Shown piece by piece: positions 20,772 to 30,624 of a stretch of 64,000 nt of DNA. Both the position numbers and the translations under genes were made by a program. Source of the DNA: Oopsacas minuta (lineage: Eukaryota; Porifera; Hexactinellida; Lyssacinosida; Leucopsacidae); the NCBI GenBank assembly GCA_024704765.1, contig JAKMXF010000166.1, positions 1 to 64,000 of the forward strand. Reading direction: 5' to 3'. The first letter of the stretch is position 1. The number at the start of each line of letters is the position of its first letter. The notes below the pieces were generated by a model. The model made no database searches. It had not been told where the DNA came from and saw only the letters and a program-made list of their open reading frames with translations.

Positions 20772-21625
20772 TATACCAATATCAACCTGTAAATCCTAAC
20801 TATATACAGACAGTGCGACCTGGTAACAACAGCCACCCAAAGAACAAGTCATATATCATAACTCTTGCTATTAGTGTTTGGGTAGACTTTTGTTTGGAAT
20901 ATATTCCCTGAGTCATATAAATCAGATTTGTACTAGACTTGTCAATGACCCACAAACATAGTGTTTTGTTAGTTCTCCCGAAGCATGAAAATACGAACAC
21001 GCTATCTGTCACCTGGAGGAACTTCCTATAATTCAGATTGTATCAGGGTGTCATCTGCTCGTGGTTAGAAGCTGAGAGTCATGGGATAGAGCTTAAACTT
21101 TTACGATCTACTAAGTAGGATTGGCCCAAAATCTCAAATTGAATATTCTATCCTAACCAGTTTCAGGCGGTTATATTGAATCAGAACCAAATCTTCAGTC
21201 TCTTTTTCTGTTATAACTACTTCAGATGTAACCTGACTTGATAAGTTAGTATAATAAATATTCCTAATTCACAAAGTAAATAAGATTAATAGAGTGGAAG
21301 CGCCTCACCATGAATAGTAGCTGAGCGAATATAAACTTGTATCAGTATTGAAATGGATAAGAACTAGATAATCACATGCCAACTGTCAGAGTTTATCTAG
21401 GAGAGCAATCCCCTCTAACGTACACGTGCTTCTGTGGCGTTGAAAGTGAAGTATTGGACCTAGAAGCCCGAAAACCCCCCACGCCACTGGGGATGATTAC
21501 CAGAGGGGCTACTATTCAAGCAAATCCGGTACTTTTGCTAATAATAAGGCAGATTGTTTAATAATAGGTACAGGAATTATTTAGTAATGACAACATTTTA
21601 CAAATTAAACACAAGTACAAGAAAT
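20772..21625. other. Intergenic, no gene seen
   Basis: A 61-codon frame at 21376-21561 (with CFCGVESEVLDLEARKPP) is too short and unsupported to call. Confidence 0.4.
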
Positions 21626-21848
21626 TTATGATTCAAAGCTGAGTATAGGCTGTATATTGACTGGCTGTATTTGTCGTTTATATCCTGAATCTCTGAGTAA
21701 CATCTCATCCTCCTCATCACTATACTCCTGGTCCATGTGATAGAGAGGGAGGAGTTGCTGTTTGAGACGTCTCTGGCGTCCCACACGGATGAGACAGGCG
21801 AATAGGAAGAAACATATACAAANTAAACCAATTTTATTTATGCTAGAA
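21626..21848 (-). CDS. Last exon of a small SMIM29-like single-pass membrane protein
   Basis: The frame has no ATG and is entered from a plausible acceptor (ggttaattctag, cut at 21848), so the 5' exon(s) lie elsewhere and were not found. It encodes the end of a membrane segment (CICFFLFACLI), then a basic stop-transfer stretch (RVGRQRRLKQQ), LLPLYHMDQEY, an acidic EEDEMLL, and a short tail to the TAA at 21626. The basic-LLPxY-acidic arrangement resembles the tail of the vertebrate small integral membrane protein SMIM29. That match is from memory of the pattern and is tentative. The N at 21823 makes one residue of the membrane segment unreadable. A second overlapping frame here is a shadow. 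Confidence 0.5.
21823..21823. other. Ambiguous base inside the membrane-protein exon
   Basis: A single N in the codon before CICFF. Confidence 0.9.
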
Positions 21849-21938
21849 TTAACCAAACGAATTCAGACAAGAAATTAGTTCAATTATTTAGCCATTTAAA
21901 ACCTGTTAAATAATTAACAAAAATTGACCAATCAAAAG

Positions 21939-22012
21939 TGGAGCGAAATGTCGTGGAACGAAATGTCTGGAACGAAATGTCGTGGAACGAAATGTTGTGG
22001 AACGAAATGTCG
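21939..22012. repeat. Tandem repeat, ~15-bp unit x5
   Basis: Five head-to-tail units of ggaacgaaatgtcgt with small variations (one unit is 14 bp). Confidence 0.85.
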
Positions 22013-22030
22013 GACTTCCCACTCAACTAC

Positions 22031-22270
22031 ACCTGACAACATGTTGAAACCTAATCTCTAGCTTGCTATTGTATTTTACATAGAAAGATGTGAAAATATG
22101 ATTAATCACTAAATAGATGTGAACATTTCACATTAGAAAATATTCATACCCGAGGTGCAAATCTACCACCCAAAATGTATATGTATGCCAATTTTCATGT
22201 TATTTGGACTGCTAGATTTCGCACGATCACGCGGACGGAGGAACTTCGCACATCGTCCATGCCATTACTT
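22031..22270 (-). repeat. Family A repeat, partial reverse copy
   Basis: On the minus strand it matches the segment from ~760 to 1008 of the long direct repeat, including the 'accctaatctctagcttgct'-like block and the 'ggcatggacgatgtg' block. Confidence 0.65.
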
Positions 22271-22460
22271 TACTAAATATATTAAACATGCTGAATCAGA
22301 TTTTCTCACTTTCGGATTAATAATATGTAAATTTATTGTTGTTTTTATGAAAATAAAGTAAACAAATTAGCAAAATCTCAAAATTTACGTAGATATTTGC
22401 TCTCACCGCTTCAAAGGGGGTTGATCTTAGAATAATTCAATAATATTTATGCCGTATACG
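22271..22460 (+). mobile_element. Helitron-like body, interrupted by the mariner element
   Basis: Shares the aatttattgttgtttttatgaa…aagtaaacaaatt…ctcaaaat block with 14690-14770. The mariner element starts at a TA inside it. Confidence 0.5.
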
Positions 22461-22462
22461 TA

Positions 22463-23788
22463 CAGTAGTGGCCAAATTAATTGCACCAAGAGGTGCAATT
22501 AATTTGGTCACATATTTTAAAAGCCGTATTGCCTTGTTTGTTCTATTAATGTTTAATATGAGCACCTTTACTCTTGATAACATCTAAAATGCGTTTAGGC
22601 ATAGACTTTACTAATTTTCACAAATTTTCTGAATGTCTGGGTCACTTTTCCACACCTCGAGAACAGATTTTATAACCTTCTCTTTGGTGGTGGAATCAAG
22701 ATTTTGCAAACGACTCTTTATAATGGCCCAGAGGTTTTCAATCGGAGCAATATCGGGGGAGTTGACTGGCCACTCCATAACTTTGATGTTGCTTGCTTCG
22801 TAATGCCTCTGTACCACCTTGGTCGTGTGTGGGGCTAGATCCTGTTGGAGAACACAATCTCCATTTGGAAAGTGTTCTTGGAGCTGGGGTTTGATTCTGC
22901 TGTCGATAACATCCATGTACTTGGCGGAGTTAATCATACCTTCGCATATGTGCAATTGTCCCGTCCCCTGGGCACTGAAGCAACCCCAAAACATTACTTT
23001 TTCTGGGTGTTTGACTTGCTGGTTGATATAAGCTGGACAAGTGGAGGATTTGGTGGCCTTTGCTGACCCCACACATAAAAATGTGATTCATCTGTGAAGA
23101 GGACCTGCAAACAACCTGTAGTAAGTTTCTACTATGGAAATATTAAGGTTATAAACATGAAATAACTTACTTTTCGCCAATCATCGAGCGTCCAAGTTCG
23201 GTGGTTCTTTGCCCATTTGAGCCGAGGTTGGCACATGACCTTGGTTAGCAGCTGTTTTTTCTTTGGAGTGCAAGCCTTGCGTTCTCCATCGTAAAGTATG
23301 CGGCGGATAATCCGAGCGCTCACATCTAGCCCAAATTATGCTTAATCTGATTCGAGAGGGCCTTGGGGTTTTTCCTACTAGCTGTAAGGACCATTCGCCT
23401 TTCTCGCTCAGTGGTTTTTGCCTTCCGTCCACAGCGTCCAGGCCGTTGAGTTTTAAGATTACCTGTTTCTTTGACTTTTTTACATATTCTGACAACCGTG
23501 GAGTTACTGACACGGCATTCCAGAGCGATTTCTCGAACCGTTTTACTCGTGTACTGACGCAAAGTTAATATTCTCTGCCTCACCTAGAGTGGAGTGTCCA
23601 TAGCTAATCTTAGCCTAATTGTAAAAAAATTATATTCATGACTGAGACAATATTGTAGATCTCCCTTTACATGTTTTTGTCATTATGTAACCAATAACTG
23701 GAGTCCTTGTGCAATTGCATATAGATACCTAGTTATAATGGTAAATATAGTTAAACCTATTTTGGTACAATTAATTTGGCCACTACTG
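22463..23788 (-). mobile_element. Tc1/mariner transposon, nearly full length
   Basis: Terminal inverted repeats cagtagtggccaaattaatt at 22463 and the complement …aattaatttggccactactg ending at 23788, with TA on each side. It contains one transposase pseudogene on the minus strand. Confidence 0.9.
22611..23601 (-). pseudogene. Tc1/mariner transposase with a 66-bp intron, broken
   Basis: The reading starts at the ATG at 23601 (MDTPL) and meets a TAG at codon 6. It resumes as VRQRILTLRQYTSKTVREIA, a helix-turn-helix, followed by GRKAKT and a second DNA-binding segment. A 1-base loss near 23327-23334 shifts the frame before DVSARIIRRIL. After TLDDWRK there is a clean intron, 23105-23170 (gtaagt…tttgcag, phase 0). 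The catalytic half follows with VLFTDESHF, QQDLAPHTTK and SPDIAPIENLW. The third motif lies 33 residues after the second; Tc1 has 34. The lost residue is in the QQD-AP-HT motif. With one nonsense codon and one frameshift this copy cannot make transposase. DNA cut-and-paste at TA sites is the family activity. Confidence 0.85.
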
Positions 23789-24050
23789 TATACAGTCAAC
23801 AACCGTTATTTCGAACCCTGAGAGGAAATCAAATTCTGTTCGAGATAACGAATGATCCAGTTAACGGGCATTTGAGATAGCGGATATTGACTGTAGTACA
23901 ACAAATTTCTTTGTTCTAGTAAAAAATATGCTTCTATTTTGTAAGAGAAAATTCAAGAAAGATTCCAGTTTTAGTTGAACGCTAAGTCGAAATTAAGAAG
24001 ATTCCAGATCTACTCAAGTTTCCAAGACAGTTCAAATTCATTTTTACAAT

Positions 24051-24264
24051 TGATTCAATTAATTAAAAGGGTTTGTCTAACGGGCAATGATCGTTCCGAT
24101 CGATGAACACCAATAAGTATTGAAATACTCTATACAACATCTAAAGGTCGCTTTTCAAAAACTCAGAAATCTCACCTCTCCTATTAAACTAATGTAAAAA
24201 TGATGTTCATCGTTTAGAAAGATCATCGCCCGTTAGACAAACTCTTTTAATTAATTGAATCAAT
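24051..24264. repeat. Nested fold-back element 1
   Basis: ~60-bp arms (tgattcaattaattaaaagg… / …ttttaattaattgaatca) around ~95 bp, inside the larger inverted-repeat element. Confidence 0.8.
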
Positions 24265-24272
24265 CGGAATAA

Positions 24273-24451
24273 AATTACAACCTGTGCCGACAGCTTAGTC
24301 TAGTAAATAATTTTGTTTAAAAAGTGCACTATTAATTGGAGGCACTATAAAAGGTCAGGTTTAATCTCATTACACATAGTGCCTCCAATAATAGTGCCAC
24401 ATTTTAAACAAAATTATTTAATAGACTAAGCTGTCGGTACAGGTTGTAATT
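24273..24451. repeat. Nested fold-back element 2
   Basis: ~75-bp arms (aattacaacctgtgccgaca… / …tgtcggtacaggttgtaatt) with a short centre. Almost the whole element is palindromic. Confidence 0.85.
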
Positions 24452-25205
24452 ATATATTTTGCTGAGCGGAGCGAGGATTTAAAATCCACCAAACAATTTA
24501 TTTACATATGAATATGATCATCAAGTCCACTGTCCATATAATGTTCAATTTGTTTGCAGTAATTATCAGTTGAGTAAATAATATTAATTGAAGGGAATGC
24601 TGGAGGAGATTTGATTGATACAAATTCGGAGGGTATTGAATTACCCCCTTCGGCTGTTTAAAACAATCTACGATTATTCAAAGGTTATATAATCGGGAAA
24701 ATACATGTCTTTAAATTATCCATGGTTAATTTGAAAATATTATATTCATAAATAAAATGTAAATAATCAAAGCTACCGTTAAATTTAGATATTCAATGAA
24801 TCCTTATTATATACAACACTAGAAGTACCTATTGTTTAACTAATAAATATTTAACATCTAAGAACAATAGAATTATTACAGATGACGTAATGCTGTAATG
24901 AATATTTCATTTACTTTTAGCAAAATAACTATAACCAATATAAAAATTCTAGAAGAGCAGGAAGGTGTAGAATGTTTTTCTCTTTCGAAATGTGTGAAAA
25001 ATTTGGCACCTTTCCTTTTAAAATTTTTGCTAGAGGCCAGACAAAAGTTGACCAGTCTGAAATAGTGGCACTTTGTGTCCGATTGATTAGCAAAGGGGGG
25101 AAGCACACACGACGAATATCTTCAATACTTCTCACAACATATATCACCTTAATTCTAGTTTGGCTGCAGGGCTTTCACGGAGAAAAATATAGCAACCATT
25201 TCAAT

Positions 25206-25240
25206 ACTGTGCCACTAAACTAAAGTATAGTCGGCACAGT
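25206..25240. repeat. Short palindrome with actgtgcc/ggcacagt ends
   Basis: The same outer octamers as 2653-2682. It lies next to the inner end of the right arm. Confidence 0.45.
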
Positions 25241-25496
25241 AAAAATGAATTTGAACTTTCCTGGAAACTTGAGTAGATGTGGAATCTTCTGAATTTAGAC
25301 TTCGGGTTCAATTAAAACTTGAGTCTTTCTTGAATTTTCGCTTAAAAAATAGAAACATATAGTTTAATAAAACAAAGAAATTAGTTGTACTACAGTCAAC
25401 ATCCGCTATCTCCAATGCCCGTTAACTCGAACATTCGTAATCTCATGCATAAATCAATTTGATTTCCTGAGGGTACGAGATACCGGATATTGACTG

Positions 25497-26194
25497 TATA
25501 TGTGTACAGGAAGAGAAACTCAATTTATCATCACAGATGAAAGAATCTACTGATGTGCAGTTCGCCGAGTTCAAGGGAGCTGTAACCTTAGACTGATTCT
25601 AAGTATTGGCTCTGAAATCTGTACACATTTGTCTTTGTACACAAATGTCGCACCCAAATTGTGCGCTAAGCTGTACACAAATGTCTTTGTAAACAAGTGT
25701 CTCTCTCGGTTAGAATATCGTGGTAAATACACTACCCACCAAACAAGAGGTAGCAAAGCATCCGTGCAACATCCAAGGCCAAGTCTGACACTAATCCAAA
25801 GTAAATTTCTTCACTGCATTACAGGAAATGGGCTAAATGCACAAATCCTTTAATATAAGATTTAGCATAAAGTAATTCAATAAATTTCCGAATTCACAAT
25901 TTCGATCTCATGTTCCAGGAGTGATTATTTTGGGTTTTTATTCAATAGTGGAAAGTTGCATTCGGGCCATTCAGTCAATCCAAAGAGGTTGTTAGTAAAA
26001 CGTAAGAATTAGAATTGGAGTTGTCGACAGATCGGATGCTAAGATGAAGGGAAACTAGTAGGAAAATGCCAACATAAAGGGTAACTAGTCGGACATTTGT
26101 AGCGTCCCCGTCTGCACCATATACTAGATATGAGCTATCCTGATTAGACCATAATTGCTACGGTTATCGAGTAATTTCTCCAACAAGTCCGGGT
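25497..26194. other. Intergenic, no gene seen
   Basis: Contains a small cluster of direct and inverted repeats (tgtacacaaatgtctttgta variants, 25618-25695). Nothing coding. Confidence 0.4.
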
Positions 26195-26520
26195 ATGGTG
26201 CAGTGCGGTATTTACATGGGGGTTAGGGGGCAGAGGCGGCGACAAGGGGGGTACAAATAAAATTTTCAATTTTAGGTTTTATTGCATATAGTGTAACACA
26301 TTCAAAGAAACATGTAAATGGTTAATATTGGATGGTTTGTGTCGTGCTGACTCAAAAGCATCTGACAAAGTTGCTTTTATTCACTTTGAAAGATCTTTAC
26401 ATCTTAATAATTTGTTTCTTAACCCAGTTAGAATTTTGGTGTACCCCCCCCTCCCCTGAAAGAACAACAAATTACCTTGAGATGCACTAGCAGTCTGTCG
26501 GCTGGACATTTTGTTGGTCA
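26195..26520 (+). repeat. Dispersed repeat related to 1286-1400
   Basis: Starts cggtatttacatgggggtta and ends near gcactagcagtctgtcggc. The copy near 1300 has the same ends but lacks ~190 bp of middle. Superfamily unknown. Confidence 0.45.
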
Positions 26521-26579
26521 TATGCTAAATTTCAAAATAAAGCTCTGTAATATAATAATAAGAATCTAGATCATAGAGC

Positions 26580-26890
26580 ATCCTTGATTAGCAATGCGAA
26601 AGGTGTGAAGATATGATTAATCATATGATAAACCTGCATTTGTAAATTTCAAGTTCTGAAAAGTCTGAATCCGACTTTTCGTACCCAAATACCCTACCAA
26701 CTTGTTAAAATCTAATATATAGCATGCTAATACGTATATTGAAAGATGTTAAAATTTCACTTTGCCCAACTGTAAATCTGGACACTAAAAAAAGTATTTC
26801 GTGTTGATAGGGCCCATTAATTTCGTACAACCGCGAGGACGGACGGACATCACAGGTCACACAACGTCCATGCCATTAAGGCATTTCCCT
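26580..26890 (-). repeat. Family A repeat, partial reverse copy
   Basis: Carries the ttaaaatctaatatatagcatgct block and the 'cgtccatgccattaaggca' block in the order expected for a minus-strand copy. Confidence 0.5.
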
Positions 26891-27067
26891 ATAGGAGCTA
26901 CAAAAATTGAATAACAAAACTGATGAATAATTAAATGTGTAGATCATTAGATAAGTACAAGGTGAAATTGTCTTAATAGCAACTGATTGGTTAGAATTAG
27001 TAACGGAATTAAGAATAAGGAAAGTTAAGAGCTATATAAGAATCCAGAGTAACCATAGTAATAGTGC

Positions 27068-27432
27068 TCAGTTGAGAGAAATGGACCCGTGCAGCCGTAC
27101 TCTATAGATACAGGTTAAATTCGAGTGGCCATGATTAGACTTAAACTCCAATTGAAATATTGAAAATCTTTCTTTCCGTGAAGAATTGGGTATAGTAAAT
27201 GTTTGAAAGGGGAAATAAGAGTCTTGCTTGAAGGTGAAATCACCGAGATCTATTGCCTTGCTGTCTCGAGATTTCAGTCCACGAACTAAGAAATCTTTGG
27301 GAGCACTCGAGCGAATCCCATCATCAGTCAATTCACTTGGCACATGGTCGATAGTGACGTTCTGAAGCAGGATCTCATGAGTTACCTTTATTCCAATCAC
27401 TCCACCACTTCCAGAAAATGGCCAACAGCTTC
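27068..27432 (-). CDS. SUN-domain protein, exon 4 (second half of SUN domain)
   Basis: Last coding exon of the gene whose other exons are at 34895-35321, 35390-35503 and 40145-40762. The acceptor tatattattag ends at 27433. The two leading bases complete a glycine codon begun by exon 3, giving PGSCWPF across the junction. It encodes residues 388-507: GVIGIKVT, the loop VTIDHVPSEL, SSAPKDFLVRG, GDFTF, FQTF, and TCIYRVRLHG, then TGA. This is the second half of a SUN domain, which sits in the nuclear-envelope lumen and binds KASH peptides. C389 and C494 occupy the places of the internal disulfide pair known in SUN2. Confidence 0.88.
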
Positions 27433-27748
27433 CTAATAATATAAAGTGCAATACAGATTTAGTATTATCGACAGTGGTGTTTTGCCAAAAAAAGAAGTGG
27501 GGGGGGCGCTCCCTTTTCAAATTTAGCATTTTTTTAGAAAACATAGGTGAAAACGGCCCCCAATAATGAAGTGGGTGTGCCATACCTCCCACCCGCGCGC
27601 TCCCTCCCAAATACCACCGATTATTATTATATATTGTGGTGTGTTTATATTTGTATCAGATAAAAAACAACTGCGTGAAACATGTATAATATGTAAGGTT
27701 TCAATAATTCACGATACCTTGTAAATGCCTAAATGCTATGTATATTAT

Positions 27749-28162
27749 TCAAATATACTTCCAAACTGGGTTTTCTTCAACTATCTGACTATTGCTACCC
27801 CTTATTTGAATATCTGATGCACTCCGATGATTTCTTAGCCAACATCTAGCATAATCGCTAGGATCCCATATAGAAAGTGGAGGGCCATTAAGTTTAATGA
27901 ATAGAAGAGCAGATATGTGTGGTACAAGCAGCCGAGAACGCGGATCCTCCAATATGATATTCATATGACAGAACCCACGTTCACATTCTGCAGTACTACA
28001 TGGGACCAGTTGGATACAATTAAACAATGGTTTTATTGTGGGTGGCAAGAATGTACCGGAATTTTCATAATAGTCATTTATGCGAGTGAAACGTAGTGCT
28101 AAAGTGCTAATAAAGGCAATAATATCATAGTAAGTCAGTAAATATAGATAAATTAAGTCCAT
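27749..28162 (-). pseudogene. hAT transposase C-terminal fragment in SUN intron 3
   Basis: 137 codons, with LVPCSTAECERGFCHMNIIL, then RSRLLVPHISALLFIKLNG and the tail WDPSDYARCWLRNH. This is the hAT C-terminal dimerisation region as found in ZNF862/KIAA1586-like transposases. It is bounded by C/G-rich sequence at about 27480-27600 and 28225-28262 that may be the element's ends. The N-terminal and catalytic parts are missing. Confidence 0.8.
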
Positions 28163-28262
28163 TAACTGATAAACTCGGGAGTCGGGTGCTAGAATGAGGC
28201 CAAAGTTCTTCCAGATTATGTGACAAGAGCGCCCCCCCTAGCGAAATAAGTGGGGGGACGGT

Positions 28263-29039
28263 CATGAATGAATACTTAATTGGTGTTGTGAATTCAGATT
28301 TCAGACTAAGTAAAGTATGATAAAATAGGGGCTCTATTTATTAGCCAAACAAATTGATGCAATGTATAAAACAATTAATCAAATGTCTAACAGACTAGTC
28401 TCTAGCAAAATTATTTAATTAATTAAATAGGTTGAATACAAATTTATAGGCTCAAGTTATTAAACTTAAAGGCACTCGCAAATCGGGGCACACCTCAGAT
28501 TATTATTTTTCAGTACACCACTTGTGATGTAGCAGTAATGTAATACAAATGTATTGTCTACCCTGAGAACCTGGATGAAACCCTGGCACATAGGGTATCT
28601 ATATCCAGTTAGTATTTATTCCAATAGGCATTCATTAAAATTATTTTCTGTATTTCACGTTATTTATTGTGATGGGTACATATCTATACTATAAATATCC
28701 CTTCTACGTGGGCTTTCCTAATTCACTGAAAGTAACTGACAAGTTTTCTTTGCGAATTCCGACTTGTTATTTGTTGCACATTTAACCTTGTAAATCACAT
28801 AATAATGTATCATGACGGTTGTCAGGCATTTTAAAAAATGAAATTTCACGTCCTTGGTTATCAATATGTCAAACTTGTATTCATTTATAGAATTTTAATA
28901 AATTCCCGCCTAGAACAATTCCCTCTTTAATTCCAATCTCCTTTAACGAATGTAATGCTATATTCTGGCGCACAACCATATATCATTGCGACGCAGTCTT
29001 TGTGTAGTTTAAGCGTCAATTACCAGAAAAAACTTAGCC
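28263..29039. other. Intronic, no gene seen
   Basis: AT-rich, no coding frame or clear repeat. Confidence 0.4.
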
Positions 29040-29760
29040 ATGTGCACAGTGTATGTGCGTACCTATCAAAACCAGGGGACTTGTTAACTTAGATGTAAAA
29101 GTTGGGGGAGCCTGCCGTTTGAAGCACAGGTTAATAGTTTTGGACAGTTCTGGACAAACAATCATTTTGGGAAGAGATTTTTTGAGGAGCTTTGGGACGA
29201 TTGTTGGGTGTCTACAGAGGCTTCGTTATTGGGAGGTCAGGTGTTATCCAAAGCCGGAGCTGTAAAGACTTCTGCAGGAGTCTGGAGGTCGTATACAAAG
29301 AGGAGATGGAATATCAACCCTAAACACAGCATAGTATAGAAGTTCTCATTAAACACGGTATAAGAAAGGGGATCCTCCCCTTGAAAGCAAGATACAACAG
29401 AGTGTCACCATGGGCTGAACAGGAGATAAATAGACAGATCAAACATATGCTAGAACGGCGTAATTCGTCCATCTAAATCGCCGTGGGAGAGTAGAGTAAT
29501 CCTCGTCACGAAAAAGGATGGTTCTATAAGTTTCGCGGTGGAATATCGCGCCTTGAATCTAACTAAGAAAGGCTCGTATCCCACACCAGAGATGAATGAT
29601 ATTCTAGACATGCTGCATGGAAGTGAATATTTCTCTACACTATATGGTGTTAGCGCCTTTTGGAGTGTGTCAATTATGGAAAGAGATAAAGAGAAAACCG
29701 CTTTTGTCTCGCCTAGAGGACAGTTACTAGCTAACTATACTATTAATATTCCTTCTTAGA
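29040..29760 (+). pseudogene. Ty3/gypsy fragment A: protease end and start of reverse transcriptase
   Basis: Around 29053-29200 the translation includes TIILGRDFLRSFG, the end of a retropepsin-like domain. After frameshifts, 29330-29760 gives SPWAEQEI…, then VEYRALN, YPTPEMNDILD, YFSTLYG and KTAFVSPRGQ, which are reverse-transcriptase motifs 1-3. The piece has several stops and frameshifts, and nothing of the YxDD, RNase H or integrase follows. Confidence 0.75.
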
Positions 29761-30350
29761 CAACCTCACTCTCGCAAACGGGGAGCTCAACTATTTTCCA
29801 AGCTGTCCCGGATTGCGAGTATATCTACTGTACAGTAACTCTGTAAGTACTGACCAGATGGGTTATTTCTAGGTTGTTAATTGACCAGGCTTGTAGCGGA
29901 GCTGAAATATCCCATCCATATCCATATCCAGTCCATTTTTATGTGGATATCCATGGATTAAGTTAAATCTGAGGCCTGTTAGTGTTGGGTATCCATAGAT
30001 GCCCTATTGCCTAGACTCCTTGCTACTGGTTTCCTAGTTGACGCTCATACCACCCATTTCTATAAATATTCTGTAGGCCTAATCCTACCTAGGGTGACCA
30101 TTGATTTTCCAGGATAAATCCTAGACCGTACAGGATTTTCGCAAAATTCCTGTGTTTTAATATCAACGGGTCCTCGATATTACTCTGAATAAAAGGATAT
30201 TAAATTCAGAACATCAAAACTCCATTAAGGGTTAGTAAATGTTTGGGCGCCGTTGTGGGCACCCTTTATATCCTCTTAAATTGCCGACAACGGATAAACA
30301 AAGATTCCCACTCATAATCTTGGATATCTAGGGGCCCTCCTGATTCTTCC
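29761..30350. other. Intronic, no gene seen
   Basis: Includes a cluster of atatcc/ggatat words (29905-29995), weakly palindromic. Confidence 0.35.
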
Positions 30351-30624
30351 AGATCTTCTAGGTATTAATAAACTATTCTTCATCTAGCATAATCAACTTC
30401 CCCTTGAGATTAATCTTCATCAACTAATTCTTCATGTTGATGGTTTCTATATTTCGTGTTTCATTTAATGGCTCTCTATCGAATCGAGATCTTAATCTAT
30501 TGATATGAACAACTCGAATTCTTCCATCATTATGCACAATTCTGATATTCACAGGACTAATACTTCCTTAATTAACATACCAACCAGCTTCCCACCTTGG
30601 TTCAAGTTTGCTCTTGTAGGTAAA

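Larger units (their letters stand above)
23793..25496. repeat. 1.7-kb element with ~255-bp inverted arms
   Basis: The arm 23793-24047 is the inverted partner of 25240-25496. Each outer end (23793-23893 and 25394-25496) is itself a ~100-bp palindromic unit starting CAGTCAACA and ending ATTGACTG, with TA outside. It abuts the mariner element. The interior holds two more palindromes and ~0.8 kb of non-coding DNA. No transposase frame, so non-autonomous. Confidence 0.8.

Noticed and set aside
22819-23568. Plus-strand frames in the mariner element.
   Set aside because: Antisense shadows of the transposase.
24876-25223. Overlapping 72-83 codon frames on both strands.
   Set aside because: Lie inside a non-coding inverted-repeat element; low-complexity translation.
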